Assembly (NCBI GenBank): GCA_947561395.2
Contig: OX387190.1
Location: forward strand, 11,712,858 to 11,776,857
Length of the DNA stretch: 64,000 nucleotides
Origin: Buxus sempervirens
Taxonomy: Eukaryota > Streptophyta > Magnoliopsida > Buxales > Buxaceae
Reading direction: 5' to 3'
Part shown: positions 60,310 through 64,000 of the stretch, piece after piece
Layout: each line of letters starts with the position of its first letter
Numbering within the stretch: position 1 is the stretch's first letter
Program-made: the position numbers and the translations under genes
Notes under the pieces: model-generated
What the model saw: only the letters and a program-made list of their open reading frames with translations
The model's database searches: none
What the model was told of the DNA's origin: nothing

Positions 60310-60525
60310 AAATAGACAACATGCTAATCTACCATAGATGAATAGAATACCTCTAATCACCTCCAGTGTTTCTAACTCCGTCGCAGGCTCAATCTCAATC
60401 CCCTGCTCAGGCTCATGCTCCTCCTCATGTGCCTCTACAGCATAAACTCTAGTCTGATGTGACTGTGAAGCGGGTGCTGGCTGCCTCTACACTCCCCTCT
60501 ATGCTGCTCCTCTACCCTGGGGTCT

Positions 60526-61653
60526 CTAGCCCATTTGTGCTCTCTGCGCTGGCTGCTGAAACTGTGGTCTCTGAGAACTCACTAGCACTAGTGCAGCCGG
60601 TGCATCGGGCTGCGAAGACCGACTAACCGCCAACGTCTGGTATGTAGGTGGATAGCTGCACTCATAGTAACGGTGTCCAGCCTTACCACATCTGTAGCAC
60701 GTCCCCAAGGCCACCACACAAGGACCCGGAACGTGATGCCTACCACATCTGACATAGCCCCTAGTAGCGGGCCTAGAAATCTAGCTGCCGGAAGGCGCTC
60801 CTCTGAACATCTCCCTTGGCCTCTTGCTCCCACTAAGGAAGCCTCTCTGCTCCACTAGCCTAAATTTCTGTCTAGCCCTGCTCAAACCAGCTCTAGTCTC
60901 AATGTCCCTCTCAGCTCTAGTGGCCCTGCGCACTATCTCGCTGTACTCTATGCAGATGAGTATGGTCAACATACTTCGAATGTCAGGTCTCAAACCTCTA
61001 TTGAAGTGTATAGTCTTCCTCTTCTCATCCTATACCATATGAGGCACAAACCTAGACAATGCCAAAAACCTCGCATCATACTGAGCCACAGTCTGACTCC
61101 CCTGTGTGATGTCCATAAATTCTCTTTCCTTCTATAGACGAACCTCGTCTGAGAAGTACTTCACATAGAACCTCTCTGTGAACTGATCCCAAGTCATAAG
61201 AACCATATGGGGGTCCTGCCTCTTCACAACTCTCCACCAGTGAGCTACCTCCCCTTTGAACAAGAATGAAGCCAATCTCACTCTCCTGTCCTTCGGGCAA
61301 TCCATCACCTCAAATATCCAGTCGACTCTCATAAGCCACTTCTCGGCTTCCATCGAATCTGGCAGTCCACTAAAAATCGGCAAATTCATCTTATGGAACT
61401 ACTCTAAGTCTCGTGCTATCTGAATCTCTCCAAGATGTCTCAATGCTTTCCTGTATCCATCTCCTCCATTTTCGTTCCCATTCTGACTGATTCTTTCCTC
61501 TCTTTCCTTGGTGAGAAGTTCTGCCAAGGTACTTACCATAGCCCAAATACCATCACCAGGTGGCGGGGCATCCTGCTGCTGCTCCTCGACCTCATCCGGC
61601 CTCTCTATAGGAATATTAGCCCGTAATCGTCGTCCTCTACCAGCCATTTGCAA
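60526..61653 (-). pseudogene. gag remains
   Basis: Starts at 61653 or, more likely, at the MAGRGR methionine 61647. The body has WLMRVDWIFEVMDC, EVAHWWR and WDQFTERFYVKYF, then a zinc knuckle CYRCGKAGHRYYEC (CX2CX4HX4C, 60699-60658). It is in the same frame as protease, so gag and pol were one ORF. Stops interrupt it near 61396, 61130, 61020 and 60780. Structural nucleocapsid-type role in the living family. Confidence 0.9.
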
Positions 61654-61758
61654 AATTCAGAATTTTACTTATTAGGATTTATAATTTCTAAAGGTTCTAT
61701 CTAACGAGCTCACAATCCCATACCCTCCTATGGCTTACTATCTAGGGTTAGGACCATT

Positions 61759-61771
61759 TGCTCTAATACCA
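61759..61771 (-). other. primer binding site, tRNA-iMet type
   Basis: Minus strand TGGTATTAGAGCA, one C to T difference from the standard TGGTATCAGAGCA, four bases inside the LTR end at 61776. Confidence 0.9.
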
Positions 61772-61775
61772 TCTC

Positions 61776-62566
61776 TGTGACGCCCCAAAGCAGAGTTAAA
61801 GCAAAAACCGACACTCAACCCGAATTCGAAGTGCTACGGGCCCAAAACATCAAAATACCAAATAATTAAAATTCAATTCGATTAACAATTCATATCAGAT
61901 TGCGGAAGTATTAACATTAAATAAACCATTAATAAGCGTGGATTAAAGTCATCAAACCATCTCATCAAAAATATAAATCAAGTCTGGTAATGAATGTTCT
62001 ATCACTCTCACTCTCATAATCATCAAACCATAAAATAACTAATAAATAAACAATGTCTCAATTAATAACATCAATCTCAAGACCTAACTACCCTGGATAA
62101 TAGTAGTCCTCTGGAAGGAAATCAGCAAACTCGCCCCTAGAAACAAACCCCACGTCTCTCTCATGCATATCAGCTAAAAACAAAACAAAACAAATAGGAA
62201 TGGGATACAAATATCCGAGTAGGTAACAACATGCATGAATAAATAGTTTATACATAGAAAATAGTTACTTTCATGCTCGGTAAAAATAAACGAGATAAGC
62301 AAGTTACGATACAATCTCAACAAATTAAACAGTTCTCAAATCAAAATAGTTCAAAAGTACAAACAATTCTATCAACATAAATTCCCAACACAATAGTGTA
62401 ATAACAAGATCACCACGAATCCATCACAATCCAACATACAACATTGTAGGACTCATGAAGACAAGGACTTTGAAAAGAAACTCTGCATTCACTATGCCAC
62501 CATGCGACTTATAAGCGAAGCTACTAAGACCCTCAAACCCGTATATCACTGAAACAAGAGGCGTAG
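61776..62566 (-). mobile_element. truncated 5' LTR of the gypsy element
   Basis: Plus strand begins TGTGACGCCCCAAAGC and aligns with the 3' LTR (51531-51997, then 54905-55215) through AAACAAGAGGCGTAG at 62566, where similarity stops. Only about 790 of an expected 2,440 bp remain; the promoter end of the LTR is lost. Differences from the 3' LTR are mainly transitions. The hairpin is at 62201-62218. Confidence 0.87.
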
Positions 62567-62869
62567 CACCACAACGGAGTATGCTATAAGGGCATAGTTC
62601 TTGTTGTGTTCAACATCAAAGCGGTTACAGAGAGTAAAATGCAAAATGCACAGAGCATTTACCAACACCCCTTTCACTTAATATAATAGATAGATGCGGT
62701 GGCAGTGGGTGCGGTGACGCAATTGTTGTTGCTGGTATAGAGTGATTACACGGAGCGAGAAGAATGCAAGGCTTCTCCTCAGCATAAGGAAAAAATAAAA
62801 ATAAAAATAAAAAAGGAAGGCACTAAAAACAAAGGAGAGGAATGAGAGAGGGAGAGAAGACAGGTCGCC
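62567..62869. other. unassigned fragment between two LTR structures
   Basis: Starts CACCACAACGGAGTATGC where the 5' LTR breaks off and ends just before TGTAAAATCCC. It includes an AAAAATAAAAATAAAAA stretch. No gene, LTR end or duplication was seen. Confidence 0.5.
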
Positions 62870-64000
62870 TGTAAAATCCCGACCCTAATTAAATCTTAAT
62901 GTTTAGGTTTATTTGATTAAATTGGCCTTGTTAGACTAATTAAGCATTTGTTCTATCAAGGTGAGGTAGATGTGGATCATGCTAAGAATTTGGGAAAGCA
63001 AATTGAAATCTATTGAAGGTTACTAAGGTAAGTTTAATTAAGGTTATGTTTAAATTTCAATTAGCTAAGGTACCCTCCAAGTAGTTCTAATGAAGTAGGA
63101 ATCAAGTTCTGAAAATTTGAAGTTAAGCGTGAAAAATTAGCCTTAACGCGTGGACCTTGAATTGTGCGTTTATCGCATGCTGAGCAAACACTCAAACCGA
63201 ATCCCTGTCACACGCAAATCACGTGCGCGCATTGAGTTAATTGTGCAGAACCTATTTGATAAAAGTTTAACGCCTGAACATCCAAACCTTAATATTCATA
63301 CATTCAGTACAAATTTTCCAAATCTACTACTTTATACATAGATTAGAATTGCAACACTCCTAGATCTTTCTTAAACCGTCATTAACACCAATTTGGGCCA
63401 AGTGTACCTAAGGCACACCCCCAATTAAACCTAAAGTACCCCCAAGTATATCTAAGGCATACCCCCAAGTAAACCTAAAATACCCCCCCAAGTATACCTA
63501 AGGTACCCCTCCCCTCGTATACCTAAGGTACCTTCCCAAGTATATCTAAGGTACCCCCCCCCCCCCCTCTTGTATACCTAAGGTACCCCCCAAGTATAAC
63601 TAAGGTACCCTCTTTGTATAACTAAGGTATCCCCCAAGTATAACTAAGGTACACCCATTGTATACCTAAGTTACCCCTCAAGTATAACTAAGGTCCACCC
63701 CTTGTATACCTAACGGTGCTGCCTCCCCCTTGATAACCCTTAGGTACACCCCAAGGGTTTAGTTGGAATAAAGGCCTTGTTGAGGGGTAAGTTTGAAAGA
63801 CCAAAAAAAAGGGCATATAAAAACAAAGCCTTAGCTAAATCTTCTAAATAAAAACAATGCCTTAGATAAATCTTCTAAGTGTTGAACCCCTTCTTGTGTT
63901 GGATGTTTAGAGCAAAAGAGAGAGTGTTGAGGGTTGTTGAAAGCTTGAAGGAGGAGAAGAAGGAGGGAAATTGAAGGGAAGTTGAGCTTCTCCATTCAAC
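62870..64000 (+). mobile_element. 5' part of another LTR running off the window
   Basis: Begins TGTAAAATCCCGACCC, matching the family A-C start, with a CGC-rich patch at 63140-63240 and a minisatellite. The right end is outside the window, so whether it is solo is unknown. The GGTACC-rich array makes it distinct from the other families here. Confidence 0.6.
63395..63745. repeat. ~20-bp minisatellite (CCCCAAGTATACCTAAGGTA)
   Basis: About 16-17 degenerate units with variable C runs, up to 14 C in a row at about 63555-63568. No unique spacers. Confidence 0.93.

Larger units (their letters stand above)
51531..62566 (-). mobile_element. decayed minus-strand Ty3/gypsy chromovirus-like element
   Basis: The order on the minus strand is: truncated 5' LTR (62566-61776), primer binding site, single-frame gag-pol remains (61653 to about 56905), polypurine tract (56886-56875), 3' LTR (56874-51531). 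The only element in the window with coding sequence. RT, RNase H and the integrase C-terminal region are of the chromovirus kind, most like the Tekay/Del group. The 5' LTR is cut at its outer end, the 3' LTR contains a solo LTR, and the integrase core is replaced by foreign and filler DNA. It cannot be autonomous. Confidence 0.88.

Overview
The window is plant nuclear DNA made almost entirely of retrotransposon remains. The evidence is many Ty3/gypsy-type LTRs beginning TGTAA and ending TTACA or GCACA, two tRNA-iMet primer binding sites, one decayed chromovirus-like gag-pol, and one plant-type 'putative plant transposon protein' ORF. It looks like an angiosperm with a large, repeat-rich genome. 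The species cannot be told from the sequence. I found no intact host gene, tRNA, rRNA or CRISPR array.

Layout. 1-5794: a plus-strand retroelement ORF with a leader intron, split by a 3.3-kb solo LTR (1406-4705). 6263-7254: the 5' LTR of a truncated minus-strand element with a perfect primer binding site. 7491-11215: a Tat/Ogre-like solo LTR. 11268-22841: a solo LTR that contains another LTR (12659-21745), which itself contains two more (15483-17815 and 18055-20843). About 24096-31233: an LTR split by LTRs at 25536-28070 and 28121-30571. 31247-43424: a Tat-like LTR split by three solo LTRs, one of its own family in opposite orientation. 44987-51321: a solo LTR containing another (46797-50095). 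51531-62566: a nearly whole minus-strand gypsy element whose 3' LTR holds a further solo LTR (51998-54899), whose gag-pol is dead, and whose integrase core is lost. 62870-64000: the start of one more LTR.

Boundaries come from TG/CA ends plus 5-bp target-site duplications (TSDs): eleven are perfect, four match 4 of 5, and one is tentative. Fifteen solo LTRs against one element with coding sequence means recombinational removal of internal regions has dominated here.

The most interesting structure is shared across otherwise diverged LTR families. The order is: a 14-bp terminal inverted repeat; a TATA box; a splice-donor-like GTAAGTAGCAC; a GC-rich palindromic block; a family-specific minisatellite; a small hairpin with base-pair-preserving changes; a pyrimidine tract ending TTTTCAG; and a TTCCGCACTCTGATA box. 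I read this as a candidate LTR-resident intron with a structured 3' splice site. The Tat-like LTRs instead carry clusters of perfect palindromes upstream of the TATA box, with different arm sequences in different copies.
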